Of a DNA stretch of 32,112 bases, positions 23,843 through 31,619 are shown piece by piece (position 1 is the first letter of the stretch; each line of letters begins with the position of its first letter). The stretch is from Chloroflexota bacterium. GTDB lineage: Bacteria > Chloroflexota > Anaerolineae > UBA4142 > SHND01. A program made the translations under genes and the position numbers. The notes beneath the pieces were generated by a model. The model worked only from the letters and a program-made list of their open reading frames with translations, was not told the DNA's origin and did no database searches. The stretch lies in NCBI GenBank assembly GCA_029778615.1, contig JAKOPZ010000105.1, positions 1 through 32,112 of the forward strand, in the 5' to 3' direction.

Positions 23843-24850
23843 ATGCAACAGACAATCGCCAACCTTCAAGTCCCCGTCTCGATCTCTGCTCCAAATCCAT
23901 ATCTTTCGGTTTTTATTCCCGCGCGCAATGAAGCGGGGAACATCGCGCCGTTGATGGAAAAACTTGCGCGCACTTTTCGCGAACATGCGCTCGATGCCGA
24001 AGTGATTTTCGTGGATGATGGTTCCGCCGATGCGACGTGGCAAGAAGCAATGATTGCGGCAGAACAATATCCGTTTCTGCGCTTGCTGCGGCATCGCCGT
24101 TCATTCGGTCTCACCGAAGCAATGCGCACGGGCTTTCGGCATGTGCGCGGCGATGTGGTTATTTTTCTCCCTGCTGATTTGGAATCGGACCCGGAAGAGG
24201 ATATTCCAAAACTGTTGGCGAAATTAAACGAAGGATATGATGTGGTCGCGGGCTGGCGGCAGGGACGCAACGACGGCAAAGTGCTCGCGTCGCGGATTTA
24301 CAACGCGGTGTCGCGCGCGCTCTTTAACGTTCAAGCGCACGACATGAATTGGATTAAAGCGTTTCGCCGTGAGGTGCTGAACGATTTGCATCTGCGTTCG
24401 GATTGGCATCGCTTTATTCTGCACATTGCCTCCGAAAAAGGATACACGCTCGGCGAAGTCCCGGTAAATTTTTATCCGCGTCAAAAAGGCAAAAGCAATT
24501 TTGGGTTCGCGCGCATTCCCATTTCGTTTCTGGATGTGCTCGTCGTCAAATTTTTGATGACGTTTTCGCGCAAGCCAATGTTGTTTTTTGGCGGGCTCGG
24601 CGCGCTGGCGATTCTCGCGGCAGTTTTCATTTGGCTCTATCTGACCGTGTTGTATTTCAACACGCCGGGCAATATGCAGCAGCGTCCGCTGTTCACGTTC
24701 GCGGGTTTTATTTTTGTCGCGGGAATTTTATTGTTCATCGGCGGCTTTTTGGCAGAGCTTGTCGTTTCGCAAGGCGACCGGCTGGAAGATTTGGAGCAAG
24801 AATTGCGCGCACGCGAGAGCCCTCAACCTTATCACGGCGCGGCAGAGTAA
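23843..24850 (+). CDS. Family 2 glycosyltransferase with C-terminal membrane helices (DPM1/GtrB-like)
   Basis: A 335-residue enzyme that would move a sugar from a nucleotide donor to a lipid (polyprenyl phosphate) carrier on the inner face of the membrane. The GT-A domain starts LSVFIPARNEAGNI, with VIFVDDGSADAT and VVIFLPADLESDPEEDI as donor and metal sites. Two hydrophobic helices follow (GALAILAAVFIWLYLTVLYF and FAGFIFVAGILLFIGGFLAEL). A short cytoplasmic tail ends the chain. The gene starts a run of three glycosyltransferase genes, and the next one begins four bases after its stop. The donor sugar is unknown. Confidence 0.92.
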   Translation: MQQTIANLQVPVSISAPNPYLSVFIPARNEAGNIAPLMEKLARTFREHALDAEVIFVDDGSADATWQEAMIAAEQYPFLRLLRHRRSFGLTEAMRTGFRHVRGDVVIFLPADLESDPEEDIPKLLAKLNEGYDVVAGWRQGRNDGKVLASRIYNAVSRALFNVQAHDMNWIKAFRREVLNDLHLRSDWHRFILHIASEKGYTLGEVPVNFYPRQKGKSNFGFARIPISFLDVLVVKFLMTFSRKPMLFFGGLGALAILAAVFIWLYLTVLYFNTPGNMQQRPLFTFAGFIFVAGILLFIGGFLAELVVSQGDRLEDLEQELRARESPQPYHGAAE

Positions 24851-24854
24851 CGCA

Positions 24855-26054
24855 ATGCGCGTTGTCATGCTCACACACGTTTTTCCGCGCGCCGCGCCCG
24901 ATTCGCTCGGCGCGTTTTTGTTGCATTTCATGCAGCCCCTTGCCGCACGCATCCGGTTTCTGGTCGTTGCGCCGCACGCCGCCGGACTGCGCGAACAGGA
25001 AACCCTGGCGACCATTCCTCTCACGCGCTTTCGTTACGCCCCGGACGCACAAGAGACCCTGGCGTACACGGGTATCATGCACGAACACGTCGCGCGCGGC
25101 ATCGGCGGAAAAATTTTGTTTGCGCGTTTTGTATGGGCATATTTCCGCGCGGCGTGGACCGCTGCGAAAAATTTTCAAGCCGATGTGCTTCACGCGCATT
25201 GGTGGCTGCCCGGCGGATTTGTCGGCGCGCTCGTTTCCAAACTGACCCGCACACCGCTCATCATTACCACGCACGGCACGGATGTGGAACAATTACGCCG
25301 CGCGCGCTGGACGCGCCCACTCGCGGGTTTCACCTTCGGGCAGGCGCGTATGATTACCTGCGGTTCCGAGTACCTGCGCGCGCAGCTGCTCGCACTCGGC
25401 GTCGCGGAACCGACGCGCGTGCGCGTAATTCCAATGCCCGTGAATCCGCTTTTTACAGACGAACGACGAACGACGAACGACAAGCGACAAAGCCAAGACT
25501 CGCCTGCGCGATTTTCGATTTTGTCGGTTGCGCGTCTCACACGGCAAAAAAGTATTGACACGCTCCTTGACGCGCTGGCAATTTTGCGCGGACGCGGCAT
25601 GGACGCGTGTTTGAAAATCGTCGGCGAAGGGGACCGGCGCGCAGCGCTGGAAGCGCAGACGCGCGCCAAACATTTGGAGCCGTTTGTAGAATTTTTGGGC
25701 ATGCGCCCGCAAGATGAATTGCCGGACTTGTACGCACAGTGCGCTGTGTTCGTACTGCCTTCACTTCGCGAAGGCATGGGCTTGGTGCTGGCAGAAGCGT
25801 TACTGTGCGGCGCACCCGTGATTGCGGCGCAATCGGGCGGCGTCACCGATATTGTGCGCGACGGCGAGACAGGACTATTGTTCCCCGAACGCGATGCGCA
25901 AGCGCTCGCGAACGCATTGGAAAAAATCGCGCGCGACCCGCAGCTGGGCGCGCGGTTGGCGGAGCAAGGACGCGCGCGGGTACGCGAACGGTTTACGCCC
26001 GCACGCGTCGCGCAAGAATTTTTGAACGTGTATGAAGCAGCCAGTCGCTCCTAA
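24855..26054 (+). CDS. Family 4 glycosyltransferase
   Basis: A 399-residue GT-B enzyme. The N-terminal domain starts MRVVMLTHVFPRAAPDSLGAF and contains DVLHAHWWLPGG and ITTHGTDVEQL. The C-terminal Glycos_transf_1 domain begins FSILSVARLTRQKSIDTLLDAL and holds the donor site EGMGLVLAEALLCGAPVIA...GGVTDIVRDGETGLLFP. The five-unit heptamer array at 25458 encodes DERRTTNDKRQ at the boundary between the two domains (from residue 202), where an insert is tolerable. The ATG at 24855 is four bases after the GT2 stop. The stop overlaps the next gene by 23 bases, so the three are probably one transcript. Confidence 0.94.
   Translation: MRVVMLTHVFPRAAPDSLGAFLLHFMQPLAARIRFLVVAPHAAGLREQETLATIPLTRFRYAPDAQETLAYTGIMHEHVARGIGGKILFARFVWAYFRAAWTAAKNFQADVLHAHWWLPGGFVGALVSKLTRTPLIITTHGTDVEQLRRARWTRPLAGFTFGQARMITCGSEYLRAQLLALGVAEPTRVRVIPMPVNPLFTDERRTTNDKRQSQDSPARFSILSVARLTRQKSIDTLLDALAILRGRGMDACLKIVGEGDRRAALEAQTRAKHLEPFVEFLGMRPQDELPDLYAQCAVFVLPSLREGMGLVLAEALLCGAPVIAAQSGGVTDIVRDGETGLLFPERDAQALANALEKIARDPQLGARLAEQGRARVRERFTPARVAQEFLNVYEAASRS
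25458..25492 (+). repeat. Heptamer array (GACGAAC x5) inside the GT4 gene
   Basis: Three exact GACGAAC units followed by GACAAGC and GACAAAG. Same core word as the arrays at 12240 and 19772. It keeps the gene's frame open. Confidence 0.94.
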
Positions 26055-27918
26055 CGCAGCATCGGCGCGCGCGCCGGCATTTTTCCTCGCGCTCTTGTTG
26101 TTTAGCGTCTATTTGCTTTCGTTCAACGGCCGCATCACGTCCTCTGACGGGCTCGCCATGTTTGCGGTAACTGACAGTTTTGTAAAACGCGGCGAGGTTT
26201 CCACCAACCAGATGTACACCTTTTTTGGAACGAAAAGCGCGCCCGCACCCGATGGCGAGGTGTACAGCAAATACGGCTATGGCATTTCGTTGTTTGCCGC
26301 GCCGCTTTACATCCTCGCGTGGTATGTCCCCTTTAGCGGATTGATGCAAGTGACGCTGTTAGCGAGCGCCGTCGCCGTCGCCCTCACCGGCGCGCTGCTC
26401 TATCTCACCGCGCGCCGCCTGCATTTTTCAACACGCGTGGCGGTGGTTGTGGCATTGCTGTTCGGATTGGCGACGCCCGCGTGGGTGTACGCCAAAGAAT
26501 TTTGGAGTGAGCCGTTCGCCGCATGGATGCTGTGCGCGGCGTTTTATTTTTCATTGCGCTGGCGCGACGAGAGGCAAATGCGCGACGCGTTGTGCGCGGG
26601 AATTTGTTTGGGCTTGGCGCTTGCAGTGCGAACGACGAATGTGCTTGTTGTGCCGTTGTATCTCGCGTATGCGTTTGTCCCAAATGATTTGGACAGGCAC
26701 AGAGCGCTGTCACTACAGATTGCTTGGCGTTCGTTGGTGATATTTCTCGTTCCCATTTTTGTTTTCATTCTTTCCATCGCTCTTTACAATTTCATCCGCT
26801 TTCAAAATCCATTCACGACCGGTTATCGCGCCGACGAAACATTTAGCAATAACATTTTGCTGGGCGCGTACGGTTTGTTATTTTCACCGGGCAAAGGATT
26901 GTTTGTCTACACGCCGTTTCTCGCCGCGCTCCCGTTCGGCATTTGGCAGTTTTCAAAATCGCACCGCCGCGAATTGTTTTTTATTTTGGGGCTTGCGGCT
27001 GGCTGCCTGCTGCTCTTTTCCGCGTGGTATTACTGGTGGGGCGGCACAAATTGGGCAGCGCGTTTTCTTGTGCCAACGCTTCCGTTCCTCGTGTTGTTGT
27101 GCGCGCCGTTGGTAAAATTGTTGTTGGCGGAAGAGGGGCAAGCGCAAGGCGCTGCGCCGACGTTTCACATTTTGCGTTTCACATTTCTCATTCTCGTCCT
27201 CATCAGTTTTATCAACGAACTCGCGGGCGTCGCCGTCAATTCGCTCACGTATCGTTTGCGCCTGACCAATCTCTCGACCAATCCCGATTGGGATTCCATT
27301 TTCGTACCCGCGCTTTCGCCGCTCATCGGACATTGGCAAACGCTCAAGGCGACGAATTTCGATGTGGCGTGGATGCGCGCAACGCCCGATGCCATGCAGC
27401 TCGATTGGCTCGTGGTCACATTGACTCTGGCGTTTCTGGTTTTTTGCGCGTGGTTGTTGCGGCAAAGCGCGCGCGGAAAATTTATGACGCGGCGCGTCAT
27501 AATCGGAATGTTCGCCGCGCTCATTGCCTTGGCAATTTTTTCTTTGGCGCGGTACGCGGATGACCCGCGTGTGGGCGGCAACGCCGGCTATGCGGAATTG
27601 CTCCAAACGTTGGCGCGCCGCGCAAGTTCGGACGATGTGCTCATTCTTGGCGATGACGCGCAGGCGCGTTTCTTTATGAATGCAAATCGCACAACGCTGA
27701 AATGGTATGGCTTGAGTCGGGACCCCGCGCGCTGGGATGAAAAAACGCAGTCCGTTATCGCGCGGGCAGTCCGGACTCGGACGCGCACGTGGTTCGCGTA
27801 CGATGATGCGGTGGACGCGCCCAATCCGGTGCGCGCGTGGTTGGCAGCTAATCTGACTCGCGCGGAAGAGTTTCGGTTTGAAAATGGCGTTGTGCTGGCA
27901 CTGTACAAGATGCCTTGA
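26032..27918 (+). CDS. GT-C-type membrane glycosyltransferase (PMT/ArnT-like)
   Basis: 628 residues with about twelve hydrophobic segments and a soluble C-terminal part of ~120 residues. The first outer loop carries RITSSDGLAMFAVTDSF with an acidic residue after helix 1, then KYGYGISLFAAPLY. Later segments include PAWVYAKEFWSEPFAAW and WYYWWGGTNWAARFLVPTLPFL. These are features of enzymes that take sugars from polyprenyl phosphate donors and add them to proteins or lipids outside. It would fit the GT2 product made two genes upstream. Its start overlaps the GT4 gene by 23 bases. A heptamer array encodes part of a membrane segment near residue 378. Confidence 0.85.
   Translation: MKQPVAPNAASARAPAFFLALLLFSVYLLSFNGRITSSDGLAMFAVTDSFVKRGEVSTNQMYTFFGTKSAPAPDGEVYSKYGYGISLFAAPLYILAWYVPFSGLMQVTLLASAVAVALTGALLYLTARRLHFSTRVAVVVALLFGLATPAWVYAKEFWSEPFAAWMLCAAFYFSLRWRDERQMRDALCAGICLGLALAVRTTNVLVVPLYLAYAFVPNDLDRHRALSLQIAWRSLVIFLVPIFVFILSIALYNFIRFQNPFTTGYRADETFSNNILLGAYGLLFSPGKGLFVYTPFLAALPFGIWQFSKSHRRELFFILGLAAGCLLLFSAWYYWWGGTNWAARFLVPTLPFLVLLCAPLVKLLLAEEGQAQGAAPTFHILRFTFLILVLISFINELAGVAVNSLTYRLRLTNLSTNPDWDSIFVPALSPLIGHWQTLKATNFDVAWMRATPDAMQLDWLVVTLTLAFLVFCAWLLRQSARGKFMTRRVIIGMFAALIALAIFSLARYADDPRVGGNAGYAELLQTLARRASSDDVLILGDDAQARFFMNANRTTLKWYGLSRDPARWDEKTQSVIARAVRTRTRTWFAYDDAVDAPNPVRAWLAANLTRAEEFRFENGVVLALYKMP
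27163..27190 (+). repeat. Heptamer array (TTTCACA type x4) inside the GT-C gene
   Basis: Units TTTCACA, TTTTGCG, TTTCACA and TTTCTCA, followed by a partial TTCTCGT. It encodes the hydrophobic stretch FHILRFTFLI. Confidence 0.65.
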
Positions 27919-27946
27919 CCGGAGGCGGCTTCGTTTGTGAAAGATG

Positions 27947-27975
27947 TTGCAAATGAAATCCGCGCGTGGTATAAT
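27947..27975 (+). promoter_or_regulatory. Promoter of the RMD-like/gmd unit
   Basis: TTGCAA (27947-27952) and a perfect TATAAT (27970-27975) are separated by exactly 17 bases. Transcription would start near 27982, leaving an untranslated leader of about 86 bases before the GTG at 28068. The 149-base gap after the GT-C gene agrees with a new transcription unit. Confidence 0.75.
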
Positions 27976-28067
27976 CTCAAAAAGTGAGTTTTTTCACTAG
28001 ATTTTCGGTTGGATGAATTCTGCGCGCGGCGTGGGACCTCTCCACCGCGTTGTGAACAAGGAGCGGC
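27976..28067 (+). promoter_or_regulatory. Structured 5' leader of the RMD-like gene
   Basis: The leader holds a small hairpin (AGTGA / TCACT around 27985-27999) and a bulged GC-rich hairpin (CGCGGCGTGG / CCACCGCG, about 28025-28049) just upstream of the AAGGAG site at 28058-28063. It matches no riboswitch class I know. It may affect translation of the gene. Confidence 0.3.
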
Positions 28068-29036
28068 GTGCGGGTTTTAATTACAGGCGTTTCGGGCTTT
28101 GCGGGCAGTTTTCTCGCCGATTTTTTGTTGGCGCAGAAAAAAACGCAGAGTGATTTGGAAGTGTGGGGTGTTTCGCAAAGCAGTGAAACACAACACGATG
28201 CCAACGCGTCTCTGAATCTTTTGCGCGGTGACCTCACGGACCCGCGTTTCACCGCGAACGCTCTCTCGAAACTTGCGCCCGACCGTATTTATCATCTTGC
28301 CGCGCAGGCATTTGTGCCGGTTTCGTGGCAAGACCCCTGGGCGACGCTCGAAAATAATATTCGCGCGCAAACGAATTTGCTCCACGCGGCGGTATTGAAT
28401 CATTCCCGCGCGCGGATTCTGGTGGTCGCATCGCAAGAAGAATATGGGCGCGTCACGCCCGCCGATTTGCCGATTGACGAAGAAACGCCGCTGCGTCCGG
28501 ATTCACCGTACGGAGTGAGCAAAATCGCGCAAGACTATTTGGGCTTGCAATACTTTATCAGTCACAAACTGCACGTTGTCCGCGTGCGTCCGTTCAATCA
28601 CATTGGTCCGCGTCAGGACGAACGTTTTGTCGCGTCGAGTTTTGCCAAACAAGTTGCGGAAATCGAAGCCGGGATGCGCGCGCCAAAACTGTGTGTGGGC
28701 AATTTGGACGCCCAGCGCGATTTTACAGATGTGCGCGATATGGTGCGCGGGTACGTTCTCGCGTTGGAGCGCGGCATCGCGGGTGAGGTGTACAATCTCG
28801 GTTCGGGCAAACCGCGCGCGATTCGCGAATTGGTAGAAACGTATCAAAAACTTGCGCGCGTGCCGTTCGAGATTGAATTTGACCCGCAGCGCATGCGCCC
28901 TTCCGACACACCCGTTTCGTACTGCGATGTGACCAAATTTCACGCGGCGACGCATTGGGAGCCTCAAATCCCGTTCGAACAAACCCTACAAGACACGTTA
29001 GATTATTGGCGTGAACGAATTGCAAAAGCCAAGTAA
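28068..29036 (+). CDS. rmd: GDP-4-keto-6-deoxy-D-mannose reductase-like (RMD-type SDR)
   Basis: A 322-residue extended short-chain dehydrogenase that would reduce GDP-4-keto-6-deoxymannose, the Gmd product, to GDP-D-rhamnose. The NAD(P) motif GVSGFAG is at 7-13, with Ser122, Tyr148 and Lys152 (SQEEYG, YGVSK) as catalytic residues. VRPFNHIGPRQDERFVASSFAKQV and VGNLDAQRDFTDVRDMVRGY are strongly RMD-like. It starts with GTG at 28068 after AAGGAG with a short four-base spacing. gmd follows 38 bases later, which supports the assignment. Related epimerase/reductases (for example GDP-6-deoxy-talose synthase) remain possible. Confidence 0.85.
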   Translation: MRVLITGVSGFAGSFLADFLLAQKKTQSDLEVWGVSQSSETQHDANASLNLLRGDLTDPRFTANALSKLAPDRIYHLAAQAFVPVSWQDPWATLENNIRAQTNLLHAAVLNHSRARILVVASQEEYGRVTPADLPIDEETPLRPDSPYGVSKIAQDYLGLQYFISHKLHVVRVRPFNHIGPRQDERFVASSFAKQVAEIEAGMRAPKLCVGNLDAQRDFTDVRDMVRGYVLALERGIAGEVYNLGSGKPRAIRELVETYQKLARVPFEIEFDPQRMRPSDTPVSYCDVTKFHAATHWEPQIPFEQTLQDTLDYWRERIAKAK

Positions 29037-29074
29037 TGTTTCAGCGGTGGTTGAATTCTTTTATGGAGCAATGA

Positions 29075-30055
29075 ATGTCGAAAAAGATAGCCCTTGTCAC
29101 GGGTGTAACGGGGATGGACGGAAGCCATCTCGCCGACCTTTTGCTTGAAAAAGGTTATGATGTTGTGGGCATGGTGCGTCGCACGAGCACCATCAATTTT
29201 GAACGTATCGCCCACATTCAAGACAAGATTACGATTGCGCAAGCGGATTTGCTGGATGAAATTTCTCTGATTGATGTGCTGCGCGAATTTCGTCCGCGCG
29301 AAGTGTACAATCTCGCCGCGCAAAGTTTTGTGCCTACTTCCTTCAAGCAACCCGTTCTCACGGGCGAAGTGACCGCGCTAGGTGTAACGCGCATTTTGGA
29401 TGCGATTCGCATCGTGGACCCGACGATTCGTTTTTATCAGGCGTCGTCATCCGAAATGTTTGGCAAAGTGCAGCAGGTGCCGCAAACGGAAAGGACGCCG
29501 TTCTATCCGCGTTCGCCGTACGGTGTCGCCAAAGTGTATGGACATTGGCTCACGGTCAATTATCGCGAATCGTACAATTTGTTTGCATGTTCGGGCATAT
29601 TGTTCAATCACGAAGGACCGCGACGCGGTTTGGAATTTTCGACGCACAAAGTCACGTATGGCGCGGCGAAAATCGCGTTGGGGTTGGCAAAAGAATTGAA
29701 AATGGGCAACCTCGAAGCGAAACGCGATTGGGGTTACGCGCCCGATTACGTGCGCGCCCAGTGGATGATGTTGCAGCAAGACCAGCCCGACGATTACGTG
29801 ATTGCGACAGGCAAAGAACATTCGGTGCGCGAGTTGTGCAAAATCGCGTTCGAGTGTGTGGACTTGGATTACACACGTTATGTGATTGAAAACAATCCAC
29901 ACGATTTGCGTCCCGCCGAAGTGGACCATTTGTTGGGCGATGCGAGCAAAGCGCGCAAAATACTCGGCTGGGAACCGACCGTGACGTTTGAGCAAATGAT
30001 TCAAATCATGGTCGAGGCAGATTTGGCGACGTTGAAAAAGACGTATAACGTCTGA
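29075..30055 (+). CDS. gmd: GDP-mannose 4,6-dehydratase
   Basis: A 326-residue enzyme that converts GDP-mannose to GDP-4-keto-6-deoxymannose. The signature [17 protein letters not shown] is at 8-24, SSSEMFG at 124-130, and Tyr149 and Lys153 in YGVAK are catalytic. [20 protein letters not shown] and [19 protein letters not shown] are diagnostic for Gmd. GGAG precedes the ATG at 29075 by six bases; an overlapping ATG at 29071 is out of frame. With the preceding reductase it gives a two-step GDP-D-rhamnose route, and the downstream hexomutase could supply mannose-1-phosphate. Confidence 0.96.
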   Translation: MSKKIALVTGVTGMDGSHLADLLLEKGYDVVGMVRRTSTINFERIAHIQDKITIAQADLLDEISLIDVLREFRPREVYNLAAQSFVPTSFKQPVLTGEVTALGVTRILDAIRIVDPTIRFYQASSSEMFGKVQQVPQTERTPFYPRSPYGVAKVYGHWLTVNYRESYNLFACSGILFNHEGPRRGLEFSTHKVTYGAAKIALGLAKELKMGNLEAKRDWGYAPDYVRAQWMMLQQDQPDDYVIATGKEHSVRELCKIAFECVDLDYTRYVIENNPHDLRPAEVDHLLGDASKARKILGWEPTVTFEQMIQIMVEADLATLKKTYNV

Positions 30056-30064
30056 AAGTTCAGT

Positions 30065-30147
30065 GTGTCAGGTGTCAAGTATCAAGGTGTCACGCCGAGT
30101 CATGACACTCTGATTCATGACACTTGAAAACGTGAAACTGTGACACT
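30065..30147. repeat. Heptamer-type array in both orientations (GTGTCAA core) between gmd and the hexomutase gene
   Basis: GTGTCAG, GTGTCAA and GTATCAA (30065-30085) are followed by a GTGTCA...TGACAC palindrome. Inverted copies then appear (TCATGACACT twice, TGTGACACTT). The GTG start of the next gene lies in the last inverted copy. The middle units are less regular than in the other arrays. Confidence 0.7.
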
Positions 30148-31552
30148 TATCAAGTTTGGCACCGACGGCTGGCGCGGCGTTATCGCGGAAGATTACACCT
30201 TTGCGAACGTGCGGCGCGCGGCACAAGGGACGGCGCATTATTTCGCACAGCACGGCGCGCGCGAACGCGGCATCGTCGTCGGCTATGACAATCGGTTCGC
30301 GTCCGAACATTTCGCGGCGGCGGCGGCGCAAGTGTTGGCGGCGAATGGAATTCCTGTGTTGTTGACGGAAACGGGAACGCCGACGCCGGTCATTTCCTAC
30401 GCGATTTTGGCAAACAAAACGGCGGGCGCAATCAATATCACCGCATCGCACAATCCCGGCACCGACAACGGTTTCAAAGTTCGCAACGAATTTGGCGGCG
30501 CGGTGGACCCGAATGTGTTGCAAGAAATTGAAGCCGCGATTCCGAATGATGCGTCAGGTGTAAAGCGTGAAGCGTCAAACGTCAATGGGCTCGTGAAAAA
30601 ATTTGACGCGGCGCCCGCGTATCTCGCGCACTTGCCCGACCTGATTGATGTCGCGCCGTTGAAAAACGCGGGCTTGCATGTGGTGCATGACCCGATGTGG
30701 GGCGTGGGCAGCGGTTGGCTCAAGAAAATTTTGGACGGCGGCAAAACGACGGTCACGGAAATTCACAGCGGACGCAATCCGATTTTTCCTGATATGAAAC
30801 GTCCCGAACCGATTCCGCCGAACACGGCGCGTTTGCAAGAAACGGTTCCCGCATTAAAAGCGAGCGCGGGTTGTCTCACTGACGGCGACGCGGACCGCGT
30901 GGGCTTTGTCGCCGAGAACGGGCGCTTTGTGAATCAACTCGAAGTGTACGCGCTGCTTGCGTATTATCTTTTGGAAATTCGCGGCTGGCGCGGACCGATT
31001 GTCAAGACGATTTCGACAACTTCGATGTTGAACAAATTGGGAAAAATGTATAACGTTCCCGTGTACGAAACGGGCGTCGGTTTCAAATATATCGCGCCAA
31101 AAATGTTGGAAGTGAACGCGATGATTGGTGGCGAAGAGTCGGGCGGATTCGCGGTGCGCGGTCACATGCCCGAACGCGATGGAATTTTGATGTCGCTCTT
31201 TTTGCTCGACTTGATGGTGCAGATGAACAAAACGCCGCTGCAATTGCTCGACCATCTTTTCAGCATCGTCGGCGCGCACTATTACGATAGAGTTGACACG
31301 CCGTTTCCGCCCGAACGCAATGCCGAGGTGCGCGCGAAAATCGCGAGCGAAAAACCTTCGCAGCTCGCGGGTATTAAGGTTGTCAACATCAACACACTCG
31401 ACGGATTTCGCTACGAGATGGAGGACGGCGGCTGGATGTTGATTCGTTTTTCGGGAACGGAACCCATTATTCGCGTTTATACCGAAACAACGCATCGGGA
31501 TAAAGTGCAGGATATTTTGCAAGATGGGCTGCGTCTCGCGGGGTTAAAGTGA
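30140..31552 (+). CDS. Phosphoglucomutase/phosphomannomutase family hexomutase
   Basis: A 470-residue alpha-D-phosphohexomutase that interconverts 6- and 1-phosphates of glucose or mannose. All four motifs are present: the phosphoserine loop [11 protein letters not shown] with Ser103, the metal loop DGDADR, the sugar loop GGEESGGF and the phosphate site [12 protein letters not shown]. Next to gmd it would make mannose-1-phosphate for GDP-mannose, but a glucose role cannot be excluded, so no symbol is given. The likely start is GTG at 30140, inside the repeat, with no Shine-Dalgarno sequence; [13 protein letters not shown] is a normal N-terminus. A five-unit heptamer array lies in the frame at 30551. 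Confidence 0.93.
   Translation: MTLIKFGTDGWRGVIAEDYTFANVRRAAQGTAHYFAQHGARERGIVVGYDNRFASEHFAAAAAQVLAANGIPVLLTETGTPTPVISYAILANKTAGAINITASHNPGTDNGFKVRNEFGGAVDPNVLQEIEAAIPNDASGVKREASNVNGLVKKFDAAPAYLAHLPDLIDVAPLKNAGLHVVHDPMWGVGSGWLKKILDGGKTTVTEIHSGRNPIFPDMKRPEPIPPNTARLQETVPALKASAGCLTDGDADRVGFVAENGRFVNQLEVYALLAYYLLEIRGWRGPIVKTISTTSMLNKLGKMYNVPVYETGVGFKYIAPKMLEVNAMIGGEESGGFAVRGHMPERDGILMSLFLLDLMVQMNKTPLQLLDHLFSIVGAHYYDRVDTPFPPERNAEVRAKIASEKPSQLAGIKVVNINTLDGFRYEMEDGGWMLIRFSGTEPIIRVYTETTHRDKVQDILQDGLRLAGLK
30551..30585 (+). repeat. Heptamer array (GCGTCAA type x5) inside the hexomutase gene
   Basis: Units GCGTCAG, GTGTAAA, GCGTGAA, GCGTCAA and ACGTCAA, close to the GTGTCAA core of the array at 30065. 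They encode part of [12 protein letters not shown], a surface-like segment after the phosphoserine domain core. Confidence 0.8.
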
Positions 31553-31568
31553 ACGTAGTAAGGATTAG

Positions 31569-31619
31569 GTAGCAGGTAGCACGTCTGCTACTTGATACCT
31601 GATACCTGATACTTGATAC
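31569..31619. repeat. Mirrored heptamer array (GTAGCAG then CTGATAC type), 2 + 5 units
   Basis: Two forward units (GTAGCAG, GTAGCAC), two spacer bases, then five inverted units (CTGCTAC, TTGATAC, CTGATAC, CTGATAC, TTGATAC). It joins the GTAGCAG core of the 22870 array to a related ATAC word. The last unit begins with the TTG start codon of tatD. Confidence 0.92.

Noticed and set aside
28503-28982. Minus-strand open frame of 159 codons over the RMD-like gene
   Set aside because: Shadow frame; the plus-strand gene has complete catalytic motifs and a good promoter.
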